A DNA stretch of 64,000 nucleotides from Chitinophaga filiformis. GTDB taxonomy: Bacteria; Bacteroidota; Bacteroidia; Chitinophagales; Chitinophagaceae. The DNA lies in the NCBI RefSeq assembly GCF_023100805.1, contig NZ_CP095855.1:7853001-7917000 (forward strand), read 5' to 3'. This document shows, one piece after another, positions 1 to 8,077 of this stretch (position 1 is its first letter; each line of letters begins with the position of its first letter). The notes beneath the pieces are model-generated. The model saw only the letters and a list, made by a program, of their open reading frames with translations, made no database searches and was not told where the DNA came from. A program made the translations under genes and the position numbers.

Positions 1-1041
1 GCTAAACTGAACAACGACAGCGCCCTGATCCGATTTGTATTGCTGCATGCGAAAGCCAATACCGGCACAGCCGCAGATAAGATCGAGTCCTGGCACAGGC
101 GTAAAAACGGCAACCTGGAGCTGAAAGACAGCCTGGATGCCCAGTATCCGACAGCTAACCTGGTAATACTCGGCGACTTCAATGACGCATTGAACAAGAC
201 CATCACCACCGAACTGGCGCCAGATACCACGACCTCTTACATAGACTTCGTCGATGACAGTATCCATTATAAACCGCTGACCCTGCCGCTCAGTTTACAG
301 GGCCAGAAATCTACCGCGTCTTTTAACACGGTGATTGATAATGTACTGGCTTCCGATGAAATGGCCCTGAGCTACCTGCCGGGATCTGCCCGCGTAAGGA
401 CAGAGGTGGAAAAACTGGTGAACAGCTACAGCAGCACCACTACAGACCACTACCCTGTGCAGACCAGCTACAACCTGCATGTACTGGCGCATCCTGCACC
501 GCTGGAAGACTTCTCTGCCACAGTTGACACGGGAGATGTAAAACTGACCTGGAGCACACCTTATGAGCTGAACACCGCCTATTTTGTGGTACAACGGTCC
601 CGGAATCAGCAGCAATTTGAATCTGTGGACACTGTGGCGGCTCATGGTACCACCTCTCTGCCAAACAGTTATGTTACATACGATACCCGCCCCTGGCTGG
701 GACTTTCCTATTACAGGCTGAAAACAGTGAGTCTTGACGGATCAGTTAGCTATAGCAGCAATGAAAGAGTGATAATCACACTTAAAGATCTGATAAAGAA
801 ACTTTTCTGGTGTATCTTTGGCCGCCAGTTACAGGTATATCTCGATATCGAAAGACCTGGGCAGGCCATTTTACAGCTGGTCGACATGCAGGGACATGTG
901 AGACAGACGACGCTGACCACTGTTAATAAGGGAAGAAATATCAAGACATTGGATATCAGTAATTTGTCTAATGGTGTGTATATCCTGCGTGTACAGAGCA
1001 AGGAAGGCATCCAGACAAGCAAGATACTTGTTAACCACTGA
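1..1041 (+). CDS. Secreted endonuclease/exonuclease/phosphatase protein, C-terminal part, with type IX sorting tail
   Basis: The reading frame is open from base 1, so the gene begins before the window and 346 residues of its C-terminal part are visible. GDFND (bases 172-186) and TTDHYPV (near base 445) match the metal-binding and catalytic motifs of the endonuclease/exonuclease/phosphatase fold, which hydrolyses phosphodiester or phosphomonoester bonds. A fibronectin III-like module of the kind common in Bacteroidota follows (about bases 510-780, with LTWSTP and SYYRLKTVS). The last 70 or so residues, ending NGVYILRVQSKEG and TSKILVNH, look like a type A type IX secretion signal. The protein is therefore probably exported and either anchored or released. 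The first in-frame ATG at 40 is internal and is not the start. The substrate is unknown; extracellular nuclease is plausible. Confidence 0.85.
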   Translation, partial: AKLNNDSALIRFVLLHAKANTGTAADKIESWHRRKNGNLELKDSLDAQYPTANLVILGDFNDALNKTITTELAPDTTTSYIDFVDDSIHYKPLTLPLSLQGQKSTASFNTVIDNVLASDEMALSYLPGSARVRTEVEKLVNSYSSTTTDHYPVQTSYNLHVLAHPAPLEDFSATVDTGDVKLTWSTPYELNTAYFVVQRSRNQQQFESVDTVAAHGTTSLPNSYVTYDTRPWLGLSYYRLKTVSLDGSVSYSSNERVIITLKDLIKKLFWCIFGRQLQVYLDIERPGQAILQLVDMQGHVRQTTLTTVNKGRNIKTLDISNLSNGVYILRVQSKEGIQTSKILVNH

Positions 1042-1066
1042 TCTTTTTGAAAAAGCCATTTGATCC

Positions 1067-1100
1067 AGCCGGTCTGTATTGCATACAGGCCGGCTTTTTT
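1067..1100 (+). terminator. Rho-independent terminator
   Basis: A 12-bp stem (1067-1078 with 1084-1095, one G-T wobble) is closed by a 5-base loop and followed by a T run. It lies 25 bases after the stop codon of the nuclease gene. Confidence 0.85.
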
Positions 1101-1168
1101 ATTGGAATTACCCTTCAGGCGTAAGGAGGCTGCAAAAGGCGTATGTATTCGGTTAAGATAGCTTAGGA

Positions 1169-1293
1169 GTCCGGTGGGGGCTTCTACTTACAGGCGCTCT
1201 GCTATAGCATTATAGGCACTGTTCTATAGCGAACGCTATAGAATTGTGGGTAAAATGTAGGACTATAGCGCCTGTAGGTAGGAAGCGGTAGGA
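1169..1293. repeat. Large imperfect inverted repeat with a nested 22-bp palindrome
   Basis: The left arm (1169-1207) and right arm (1263-1293) are imperfect reverse complements sharing CAGGCGC/GCGCCTG, CTATAG and TAGAAGC-like blocks. Between them, 1222-1231 and 1234-1243 form a perfect 10-bp inverted repeat (TTCTATAGCG, AA, CGCTATAGAA). The word CTATAGC recurs several times. The structure lies upstream of the rpsF promoter, so it is not part of that promoter's leader. It may be a small non-coding mobile repeat or a structured element of unknown role. No coding sequence is seen in 1042-1457. Confidence 0.6.
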
Positions 1294-1385
1294 CAGTCGA
1301 AGCGAATCTCCACCGAAGCGGTACCCTATAAAAGACCGGACAGGTAGCATCCCGCCTCCCCCTGAAAATCAATCCCCCGCTTTTA

Positions 1386-1416
1386 TTTGCTGGTGTCAGC
1401 AATTTCAGTATCTTTG
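1386..1416 (+). promoter_or_regulatory. Bacteroidota housekeeping promoter of rpsF-rpsR-rplI
   Basis: TTTG at 1386-1389 is separated by exactly 19 bp from TATCTTTG at 1409-1416, which matches the -33/-7 consensus of the Bacteroidota primary sigma factor. The predicted transcript starts near 1423, giving a short A/T-rich leader of about 35 nt before rpsF. Confidence 0.8.
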
Positions 1417-1457
1417 CACTCCTAATTTTTTTAACAAATTTTAAAACAGGGAAATTT

Positions 1458-1808
1458 ATGAACTACGAATTGATGGTGATTTTTACCCCTGTGCTGTCTG
1501 AGGAAGACTACAAAGCTGCTCAGAAAAAATTCGCTGACCTCATTAAAGAGAACGGCGGAGATGTAACGCACGAAAATCCCTGGGGATTAAAATCACTGGC
1601 GTACCCAATCCAGAAGAAAACCACGGGCATGTACCTGGTTCTGGAGTACAGCGCGCCATCCGACCTCAATGAGAAGCTGAAAATCCAGCTGAACCGTGAC
1701 GAGAATGTACTGCGTCACATGATCACAGCATTAGACAAATATGCTGTACAGTACAATGGCCGCAAAAGACATGGCGTGAACGCTGATTCTAAAACCGCAG
1801 AAGCTTAA
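1458..1808 (+). CDS. rpsF: 30S ribosomal protein S6
   Basis: S6 binds 16S rRNA together with S18 on the platform of the small ribosomal subunit. The 116-residue product begins MNYELMVIFTPVLSEEDYK and contains the family's NPWGLKSLAYPIQKKTTGMY block and the RDENVLRHMITALDKY region, at normal length for the family. The start is supported by AGGGAA seven to eight bases upstream of the ATG and by the well-placed promoter. It is the first gene of a three-gene ribosomal operon, and rpsR starts four bases after its stop codon, which suggests translational coupling. Confidence 0.97.
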   Translation: MNYELMVIFTPVLSEEDYKAAQKKFADLIKENGGDVTHENPWGLKSLAYPIQKKTTGMYLVLEYSAPSDLNEKLKIQLNRDENVLRHMITALDKYAVQYNGRKRHGVNADSKTAEA

Positions 1809-1812
1809 AATT

Positions 1813-2079
1813 ATGGCAGTAAAACAAGAAATTAAGTACTTAACCGCCGTAAAACAGGAGAAACGCGCAAAGAAATATTGCCGTTTCAAAAAGTTAGGCA
1901 TCCGGTATGTGGATTACAAAGACGCTGAGTTCCTGAAGAAATTCCTGAACGATCAGGGTAAAATGTTACCTCGTCGTATCACTGGTAACTCTCTGAAATT
2001 CCAGCGTAAAGTAGCGCAGGCTATTAAAAAAGCCCGTCAAATGGCTTTGTTACCTTACGTTACTGACCTTTTAAAATAA
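1813..2079 (+). CDS. rpsR: 30S ribosomal protein S18
   Basis: The 88-residue basic protein carries the S18 signature (KKYCRFKKLGIRYVDYKD, then LPRRITGNSLKFQRKVAQAIKKARQMALLPY). It forms the S6:S18 heterodimer on 16S rRNA, consistent with the position directly behind rpsF. The single Cys in the N-terminal region does not form a complete zinc ribbon, so this is the zinc-independent type. The ATG lies in ATTATGGCAG right behind the rpsF stop codon. Confidence 0.97.
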   Translation: MAVKQEIKYLTAVKQEKRAKKYCRFKKLGIRYVDYKDAEFLKKFLNDQGKMLPRRITGNSLKFQRKVAQAIKKARQMALLPYVTDLLK

Positions 2080-2144
2080 ACAAACCTATTCACCGGTTTC
2101 CTGGTCTATGCCAGGTAATTAAAGGTCCTTAAAACTAATTAACA

Positions 2145-2591
2145 ATGCAAGTAATCTTAATACAAGACGTAGATAACCTGGGCCAGAAGAATGAGCTGGC
2201 AACCGTTAGAAACGGTTATGCCAGGAATTTTCTGATCCCGCAGAAATTTGCGGTAGAAGCCAGCCCTTCTAACCTGAAACAACTTCAGGAGCGCCTGAAA
2301 GTACAGAAGGTTAAAGAAGAGAAAATGTTGGCTGAAATTGCCAAAGTTGTGGAAGTGCTGAAAGCAGGTCCCGTTAAAATTGGCGCTAAGACCGGTACTT
2401 CCGGTAAGATCTTCGGTAGCGTAACTGGTGTGCAGATCGCACGTGCTATTAAAGAGCAGAAAGGTTACGAAATCGATCGTCGCCGTATCCACATCCTGGA
2501 TGACGTAAAAGAGTTAGGTACTTACAAAGCAAGACTGGATTTCGGTAAAGGCAACGAAGCTGAACTGGAATTCGAAGTAGTAGCTGAATAA
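2145..2591 (+). CDS. rplI: 50S ribosomal protein L9
   Basis: The 148-residue product has the classical L9 N-terminal domain (MQVILIQDVDNLGQKNEL, then VRNGYARNFLIPQKFA), a long charged helix, and the C-terminal domain with GKIFGSVT. It binds 23S rRNA near the base of the L1 stalk. It follows rpsR after 65 bases and ends the operon, being followed by a strong terminator. The length is typical. Confidence 0.97.
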   Translation: MQVILIQDVDNLGQKNELATVRNGYARNFLIPQKFAVEASPSNLKQLQERLKVQKVKEEKMLAEIAKVVEVLKAGPVKIGAKTGTSGKIFGSVTGVQIARAIKEQKGYEIDRRRIHILDDVKELGTYKARLDFGKGNEAELEFEVVAE

Positions 2592-2610
2592 GACTACATA
2601 TTCTTTCTAA

Positions 2611-2648
2611 AAAATCCCGTCTCGTTTTAAATGAGACGGGATTTTTTT
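2611..2648 (+). terminator. Terminator of the rpsF-rpsR-rplI operon
   Basis: A perfect 13-bp stem (2611-2623 with 2633-2645) has a 9-base loop and a T run. It begins 20 bases after the rplI stop codon. Confidence 0.9.
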
Positions 2649-2675
2649 ATGGGGTTATTTATATTTGCGCATCAT

Positions 2676-3407
2676 ATGAAAAAGTATTTACCTCTATTTT
2701 TTATTGCAGGCATGATAGCTGCCTGTAATGGACAGGATCTCAGTGATAGCGCTTCAGATACTTCACATATAGAAGAAGCTCCCTCAATCGGCAAAGTGCC
2801 CGTTAATACAGATACCTTCTCTGTCGGTAACAGGTCATTTACCATCCATACGCTGGAACATTCCTCCTTTGATAAACTGTCAGATCCTGACTATGATAGT
2901 GCGGAAAACAGCCTCCTGAACAAAGACAAGGCACATGTAAAACGCACCGGCGACACCCTGCAGTTTACACTGAACAACGGCGAGACCCGCATTCTTGCCA
3001 ATAATACCAAAGATGATGATAAGTATTGTATCTTCTTCTATGCCGGCTATCTGCCCGATATCCATCAATACCTCGTTTTCGGCAGTTATTATGAATCCAG
3101 CGACTATGTGCTGATCAACGCCGACAATGGGGAGCTGACGCATGTATGGGGCGTACCTGTCGTCTCTCCCGATCATAAATATGTCATATGCGCTTCAGTG
3201 GATCTGATAGCCGGGTTCAATAACAATGGCTTTCAGCTCTTCTCCTATCGCGATAATAAGCTCATTTCCGAGGGGGATGTGCAGTTTGATAAGTGGGGTC
3301 CGGGACAAATGAAATGGCTCGATAATAAGACTATCGAGGCCGAATACGTCGTACTTGACAACGATATGAATGAAGTGCCTAAACCGGTTAAACTGGTGAT
3401 GAAATAA
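2676..3407 (+). CDS. Hypothetical lipoprotein
   Basis: The 243-residue product starts at the ATG at 2676, because this gives a clean lipoprotein signal (MKKYLPLFFIAGMIAAC, with Cys as the lipidation site). A longer frame would start inside the preceding terminator. After a Ser/Asp-rich linker the mature part is mostly beta-strand-like with repeated Asp/Asn turns (for example DPDYDSAENS and NTKDDDKYCIF), and has a late WGPGQMKWLDNKTIEAEYVV stretch. I do not recognise the family. It is probably a monocistronic gene, since terminators lie on both sides. Confidence 0.75.
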   Translation: MKKYLPLFFIAGMIAACNGQDLSDSASDTSHIEEAPSIGKVPVNTDTFSVGNRSFTIHTLEHSSFDKLSDPDYDSAENSLLNKDKAHVKRTGDTLQFTLNNGETRILANNTKDDDKYCIFFYAGYLPDIHQYLVFGSYYESSDYVLINADNGELTHVWGVPVVSPDHKYVICASVDLIAGFNNNGFQLFSYRDNKLISEGDVQFDKWGPGQMKWLDNKTIEAEYVVLDNDMNEVPKPVKLVMK

Positions 3408-3430
3408 ACGGAGCTGTCTTCGGAGAGATA

Positions 3431-3460
3431 AAGGAACATCAGGCGGTGTTCCTTTTTTTT
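3431..3460 (+). terminator. Rho-independent terminator
   Basis: An 8-bp perfect stem (3431-3438 with 3447-3454) is followed by a T run. It lies 23 bases after the stop codon of the lipoprotein gene. Confidence 0.85.
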
Positions 3461-3560
3461 GGTGTACCTGTCGATATACGTAACCATTGGGGCTGCGGCT
3501 CATTTTATTTCATCCCGGGATGCCGCAAATACATTAACTTTCTTATAAATCCCCACGCTG

Positions 3561-3953
3561 ATGAAAAACGCCTTATTATTTTCATTGTTATTGCTGACTG
3601 GATTGACATCCATAGTCTTCAACAGCCTGGCGCAGGTACAACAGGCCCCGCTTTCCAATATAGAAGGTAATGCACAATCCATTACCGGTAAGCTGAAAGC
3701 GGCACTGACCTTAACCGAAGCCCAGCAGCCCAAGATACTCAACACCGTTACCAATTTCCTGCAGCAACGGGCTAATATCCTTTCGCTGAACAACAGCAAT
3801 CCCAAGGCATACGATACCAAGCTAAAAAGCTTTCAGAACGGCTTTCAGCGAAAGCTGAAGACCATCCTGACACCGGAACAATTCACCGGTTTCCTGGAGC
3901 TGAAACCAGTGAACAATGACATGACCAATGTCCTGTCACAGTTATTTTATTAG
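3561..3953 (+). CDS. Hypothetical exported helical protein
   Basis: The 130-residue product has a Sec signal peptide (MKNALLFSLLLLTGLTSIVFNSLAQ) and a mature part that is almost entirely amphipathic helix. The helices include LKAALTLTEAQQPKILNTVTNFL and GFQRKLKTILTPEQFTGFLELK. The pattern 'LTxxQ...LTPEQ' resembles small periplasmic Spy/CpxP-like proteins common in Bacteroidota, but the link is weak and no LTXXQ pair is strictly conserved. Its stop codon lies only three bases from that of the convergent dipeptidase gene, with no terminator between them. Confidence 0.7.
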   Translation: MKNALLFSLLLLTGLTSIVFNSLAQVQQAPLSNIEGNAQSITGKLKAALTLTEAQQPKILNTVTNFLQQRANILSLNNSNPKAYDTKLKSFQNGFQRKLKTILTPEQFTGFLELKPVNNDMTNVLSQLFY

Positions 3954-3956
3954 CGG

Positions 3957-5027
3957 TCAACTCCAGGCTTTACGCAGGAACCTTAGCCAGTTGCCGTGCA
4001 TAATATTGTCAATATCCGCTGCGGAATATCCTCTCTTTGCAAATAAAGCAGGTATTTTCTGCAGATCGGCAATTGTTTCGAGGTCGTAAGGACTTTGCTC
4101 TTTTCCGAAGGCACCGTCCAGGTCTGATCCTATCCCAACATGCAAGGCATTTCCTGCCAGCTGGCAGATGTGGTCCATATGATCGACCAATACATCCAGG
4201 GAGGCGCCCATTTCTTTAGGCTGAGACACACCCCTTACCCATCCGGGCACCATCATCCAGGCATCCATTGCGCCGCCAATTACAGCGCCACGGCTGATCA
4301 GCTCTTTTATCTGCTCATCAGAGAACTGGCGATTATGATTCACCAATGCACGCACATTGTTATGGCTGGCCCATACATGGCCATGGAAATGCTCCATTGC
4401 TTCCCAGAAGCTATCATCACACAGATGCGTAGCATCCAGTATGATGTTCAGTCTTTCCATTTCCTTCAGCAGGGCATGTCCCTTAGGGCCCATAAAACCG
4501 GTGGCATCTGTTCCCTGTGCATAACGGCCGGGGCCATAATGTGCCGGACCTACGGCACGTAGTCCATTGTCATAGGCACGCTGCAGGTAGCTGACATCAA
4601 CGATAGAATCGGCTCCTTCCAGGCTGAGTATGTAACCAACCGGCTTGCTGATGTTGGGTGAACCATCGTTCCAGAGGGCCAGGTGTTTCTCGAGGGCCGC
4701 CAGGTTGGTGATCTGGACCATTTCCCCTGCGTCTTCCATCGCTTTGTACCAGGCCAGCTGTCCCTGTGTCTGGGCCCAGGCCTGCTCGGGTGAGAACCAG
4801 CCGGGTAATGGATTGTCGGGCGCCACGAAACGCGCTATCTGTGTAGCCACGACCAGCCCGATATTTCCTTTGCGCAACTCGGGGAATGATACCACTCCTT
4901 TTGCACGATCCGGTTTGTCCGTCATTCCTACCTCACGTCTCCTGATGTCTTCCACCGGCAATCGCAGGTTACGGTTCCATTCCATCGCATTCATGCTCAG
5001 ATCAAGATGCGCGTCTATTATAAACAT
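3957..5027 (-). CDS. Membrane dipeptidase-like metallopeptidase, family M19
   Basis: M19 enzymes hydrolyse dipeptides, often with a D-residue on the C-terminal side, using two zinc ions. The 356-residue product begins MFIIDAHLDL, giving the first HxD zinc pair at H7 and D9. It continues with LEGADSI (bridging Glu), DATHLCDDSF, WASHNNVRALVNHNRQ and GIGSDLDGAFG, which match the M19 signatures. I chose the ATG at 5027 because it directly precedes the conserved strand; a frame open to 5099 would overlap the upstream gene by 52 bases. There is no signal peptide, so it is probably cytoplasmic. It is the last gene of the D-amino-acid operon and probably releases D-amino acids from imported dipeptides (inference). 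Confidence 0.88.
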   Translation of the reverse strand: MFIIDAHLDLSMNAMEWNRNLRLPVEDIRRREVGMTDKPDRAKGVVSFPELRKGNIGLVVATQIARFVAPDNPLPGWFSPEQAWAQTQGQLAWYKAMEDAGEMVQITNLAALEKHLALWNDGSPNISKPVGYILSLEGADSIVDVSYLQRAYDNGLRAVGPAHYGPGRYAQGTDATGFMGPKGHALLKEMERLNIILDATHLCDDSFWEAMEHFHGHVWASHNNVRALVNHNRQFSDEQIKELISRGAVIGGAMDAWMMVPGWVRGVSQPKEMGASLDVLVDHMDHICQLAGNALHVGIGSDLDGAFGKEQSPYDLETIADLQKIPALFAKRGYSAADIDNIMHGNWLRFLRKAWS

Positions 5028-5047
5028 GTCAGTATTTTTTTGATAAG

Positions 5048-6151
5048 TTAGATCATGATCTTTCTGTCCCGCGCTATTACCTTCCAGTAGGCTACACAAT
5101 TATTGTCTTCCACCACTCCTACCCGATCGTGCAAAGCTACTGTCGGACAGATATGTACCGGAATACCATAGAACACTGTACCTACCGGGTACAGGGAAGT
5201 ATCCGGCACTTTAACCACCATATGCTCTTCACTATGGCCCTGTGGTATTGCATCTGGTACGTCCAGGAAAAGTATTCTCGGCTGAGGCATTTCAGATGCA
5301 ATAGATTTATGTCCCAGGTCCACACACAGGCGGGTGTCGTCAATAATTGAGATAACCCTGGTAGCCACCACAGCGGCATATGCAAAGTCCTGCTCAGGAA
5401 GTTCCCGCCTGTATCCCCAGTCCCAGAAGATGAAAGTACCGGGGCTGCATTCTACACCGGGGCGCGCTGCATGAAATGCATAGGTGGGCGTACCACCTGC
5501 AATGATCTGCGGAGCTGTTGCTCCTGCAGCAGTGATCGCATCCGCGAGCGTAGTTACGGGCGCAAAGCCGGCATTACATTTCTCCCTGCGTACGGCAACG
5601 TCTGCGTCATGCAGATGACCATCATATGCGTGTAAGCCAACAGGTGTAATGCCAGGCATGTATTGCAGCTCCTGGTAAAGCTCAAGCGCTGCATCATCCG
5701 CAGGAATACCGGTCCTGTTCATGCCTATATTCAGATCAAGATATACAGGAATAGTACGTTGCGCAGCGAGGAACAAAGCGGCGATAGCCATAGCAGCAAT
5801 GCGGTTGTCCACCAGGCAGGAGTACTTTGTATCAGGATATTGTTCCACTATCTCCAGCAGCCGGCCGATCTTCGGGCCGACAGGCTGATAAGCCAGTAAT
5901 ACATCCGCAGCGCCGGCCAATCCCAGCATTTCCGCTTCTGCTATCGTGGCACACTTAAACTTGTTGATACCTTCTTCCTTCAGTAACTGCACGGCTTCGA
6001 TCATTTTGCTCGTCTTGATATGCGGCCGCAGGCGCTGTACATCTCCCACTGTCTTTTTCAGGAGCAGGATGTTCTCACGCATGCGCTCGGGGAAAACGAG
6101 CACCGCAGGCGTATCAACAGTATTGATATTGTGTAATTCGTACCAATGCAT
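5048..6151 (-). CDS. D-threonine aldolase / D-serine dehydratase-type PLP enzyme
   Basis: The 367-residue protein belongs to the alanine-racemase-fold group that includes metal-activated D-threonine aldolase and eukaryote-type D-serine dehydratase. RPHIKTSK at 42-49 holds the probable PLP lysine (K46). The C-terminal HICPT (H333, C335) matches the metal-binding His-Cys pair of this group, and GGTPTY near residue 218 fits the phosphate-binding region. Expected activity is cleavage of D-threonine to glycine and acetaldehyde or deamination of D-serine to pyruvate; the sequence alone does not decide which. It sits between the Rid protein gene and the dipeptidase gene, which starts 20 bases after its stop codon. 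Confidence 0.88.
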   Translation of the reverse strand: MHWYELHNINTVDTPAVLVFPERMRENILLLKKTVGDVQRLRPHIKTSKMIEAVQLLKEEGINKFKCATIAEAEMLGLAGAADVLLAYQPVGPKIGRLLEIVEQYPDTKYSCLVDNRIAAMAIAALFLAAQRTIPVYLDLNIGMNRTGIPADDAALELYQELQYMPGITPVGLHAYDGHLHDADVAVRREKCNAGFAPVTTLADAITAAGATAPQIIAGGTPTYAFHAARPGVECSPGTFIFWDWGYRRELPEQDFAYAAVVATRVISIIDDTRLCVDLGHKSIASEMPQPRILFLDVPDAIPQGHSEEHMVVKVPDTSLYPVGTVFYGIPVHICPTVALHDRVGVVEDNNCVAYWKVIARDRKIMI

Positions 6152-6221
6152 GATTGTAGATTAAGACCCGGGCATGAGGCATCTGCCCATGAAGGCAGCA
6201 TGCGCGTCACACCTGATGGTT

Positions 6222-6683
6222 TTAGTGCAATTCAAACAGCGCTTCAATCTCCACCGGAATATTATCGGGCAATGAACCAAAGCCTACCGCGCTGCGTACG
6301 CCAATACCATTCTCTTCGCCCCATACTTTTGCAAATAGTTCGCTGCAACCATTGATAACGTAAGGATGACGGCCAAAGTCAGGCGTACAGTTCACCATAC
6401 CCAATACTTTGATCACGCGTTTTACTTTATCCAGGCTACCCAGGTTAGCCACGATAGTAGACAGCATAGTAAGGCCCACCTGTCTTGCCGCCAGCTTACC
6501 CTGATCCATATCGAAGTCAACACCAATACGCCCGATGATCAGGCTCTTATCATCCTGTACAGGACCATGACCGGACAGATACAGGTATTTGCCATCTACG
6601 AGGCAAGGTTTGTATACGCCCAATGGTGACGGTGCCGGCGGTAATGATAATCCTAACGCTTTAAAATTCTCTGTTGGTGTCAT
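6222..6683 (-). CDS. Rid (YjgF/YER057c/UK114) family protein
   Basis: Rid proteins hydrolyse reactive enamine/imine intermediates released by PLP-dependent dehydratases. The 153-residue product has the family pattern LYLSGHGPV, then GVRSAVGFGSLPDNIPVEIEALFEL, in which R130 is in the position of the substrate carboxylate-binding Arg. It is slightly longer than RidA itself (about 128 residues) because of the N-terminal extension, and probably belongs to another Rid subgroup. Its place next to a PLP enzyme that may form 2-aminoacrylate from D-serine makes functional sense and slightly favours the dehydratase reaction (inference). Confidence 0.88.
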   Translation of the reverse strand: MTPTENFKALGLSLPPAPSPLGVYKPCLVDGKYLYLSGHGPVQDDKSLIIGRIGVDFDMDQGKLAARQVGLTMLSTIVANLGSLDKVKRVIKVLGMVNCTPDFGRHPYVINGCSELFAKVWGEENGIGVRSAVGFGSLPDNIPVEIEALFELH

Positions 6684-6704
6684 AGATCAAGTTTTGCTTA
6701 TAAG

Positions 6705-8045
6705 TTAGATAAAGAGGTTTAAGATCAGGCACCCGATCAATCCTACTACAGAAACGATCGTTTCCATGATCGACCAGGTTTTGAAAGTATCTTTCACTGA
6801 CAAATTAAAATATTCCTTGAACATCCAAAAGCCACCGTCGTTCACATGGGAGAACATGAGGCTTCCTGCCCCCGTGGCCAGTACCATCAGGCTTGGATGT
6901 ACGGTTGTGCCCACTACCAATGGCGCGACGATGCCCGCAGCAGTCAATCCGGCTACAGTGGCCGATCCCACACTTACACGTATCAGGGCTGCTATGGTCC
7001 ATGCCAGTATCAGCGGGTTCATATGCATACTACCCAGGCCTTCTTTTATCACATCACTTACTTTACTGTCCAGCAGCATCTGTGTCAATGCACCGGAACC
7101 GCCAATGATGAGGATGATAACAGATACATCGCGGATAGCATCTTCCATCGTGCCCATCACCTTTTTGATAGGCCATCCTCTACGGATGCCCAGTACATAA
7201 GCGCCGTTAAGCACTGCCAGCAACATCACGATCACAGGGTCGCCCAGCCAGCTGGCAATGTTGAAGGCAACACTGTCAGGCGCGGCCTTCAGCTTCAGGA
7301 GCGAGGTAGCCGCCAGCAACAGCACCGGCAGCAATGCCGCCACAATACTGGTGGCCATCCCGGGCAATTGATCGTCCGGCAGGGCAACAGTAGTGAACAG
7401 CTGTGCAGGTTCCTGTGTATATTTTTTGAGGAAACGGCTGAAGACGGGACCTGCCAGTACAATGGCCGGAATAGCCACCAGGAGGCCGTATAACAACGTA
7501 ATTCCCATATTGGCATGGAAGGCTCCTACCAGGGCCGTAGGGGAAGGATGCGGCGGTAAATAGCCATGCGTGACCGACAATGATGCCAGCATCGGAATAC
7601 CCAGGTATACCGCAGGTAGTTTAGTGCGTGCTGCAACCGTGAAGATGAGCGGCACCATCAATACAAAACCGATATTGTAAAACAGGGGAATGCCTACGAT
7701 GAAGCCCGTCAGCATCAGCGACCATTGCACATATTTACGCCCGAACACCTGCATCAGCCCATTGGCAATCTTTTGTGCCGCGCCGCTTTCAGCTACCAGT
7801 TTACCCAGCATACTGCCAAACACGATAATAATAACCAGTGAGCCCAGGGTTTTACCGATCCCCGTCTGGATAGATTGAGTAATGTCAGCAATGGACATCC
7901 GCTGCGCCGGTTCCCTGACGACGTTCAGCGCCAGGCCCATAAACAGGCATACGATCAGGAATGCAATGAATGTATTTAAGCGGAAATAAGCTACCAGTAA
8001 TACCAGCAGCAGAATGGAAGCGAATACTACACCTAATAAAGCCAT
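6705..8045 (-). CDS. GntP-family permease, possibly for a D-amino acid
   Basis: The 446-residue polytopic membrane protein has the GntP/DsdX family pattern: a long first helix, GSMLGKLVAESGAA, GIPLFYNIGFVLMVPLIF, then VTHGYLPPHPSPTAL, and the late GSATVAGLTAAGIVAP and HVNDGGFWM blocks. The family contains proton symporters for gluconate and, in DsdX, for D-serine. It lies 21 bases upstream of the Rid gene and is co-directional with the PLP enzyme and dipeptidase genes. The context therefore suggests D-serine, D-threonine or a related compound rather than gluconate (inference). No sugar-acid kinase gene is nearby. Confidence 0.9.
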   Translation of the reverse strand: MALLGVVFASILLLVLLVAYFRLNTFIAFLIVCLFMGLALNVVREPAQRMSIADITQSIQTGIGKTLGSLVIIIVFGSMLGKLVAESGAAQKIANGLMQVFGRKYVQWSLMLTGFIVGIPLFYNIGFVLMVPLIFTVAARTKLPAVYLGIPMLASLSVTHGYLPPHPSPTALVGAFHANMGITLLYGLLVAIPAIVLAGPVFSRFLKKYTQEPAQLFTTVALPDDQLPGMATSIVAALLPVLLLAATSLLKLKAAPDSVAFNIASWLGDPVIVMLLAVLNGAYVLGIRRGWPIKKVMGTMEDAIRDVSVIILIIGGSGALTQMLLDSKVSDVIKEGLGSMHMNPLILAWTIAALIRVSVGSATVAGLTAAGIVAPLVVGTTVHPSLMVLATGAGSLMFSHVNDGGFWMFKEYFNLSVKDTFKTWSIMETIVSVVGLIGCLILNLFI

Positions 8046-8077
8046 GAATTAATTGGATGTTGGCAATAGCCTGTTAA

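Noticed and set aside
1390..1457. S6:S18-binding leader RNA before rpsF
   Set aside because: The predicted leader from the good promoter is only about 35 bases, A/T-rich and without a stem.
6846..7493. Open frame of 215 codons opposite the GntP permease gene
   Set aside because: Composition is antisense-like (Gln, His, Tyr, Cys-rich) and there is no start context or homology that I can see.
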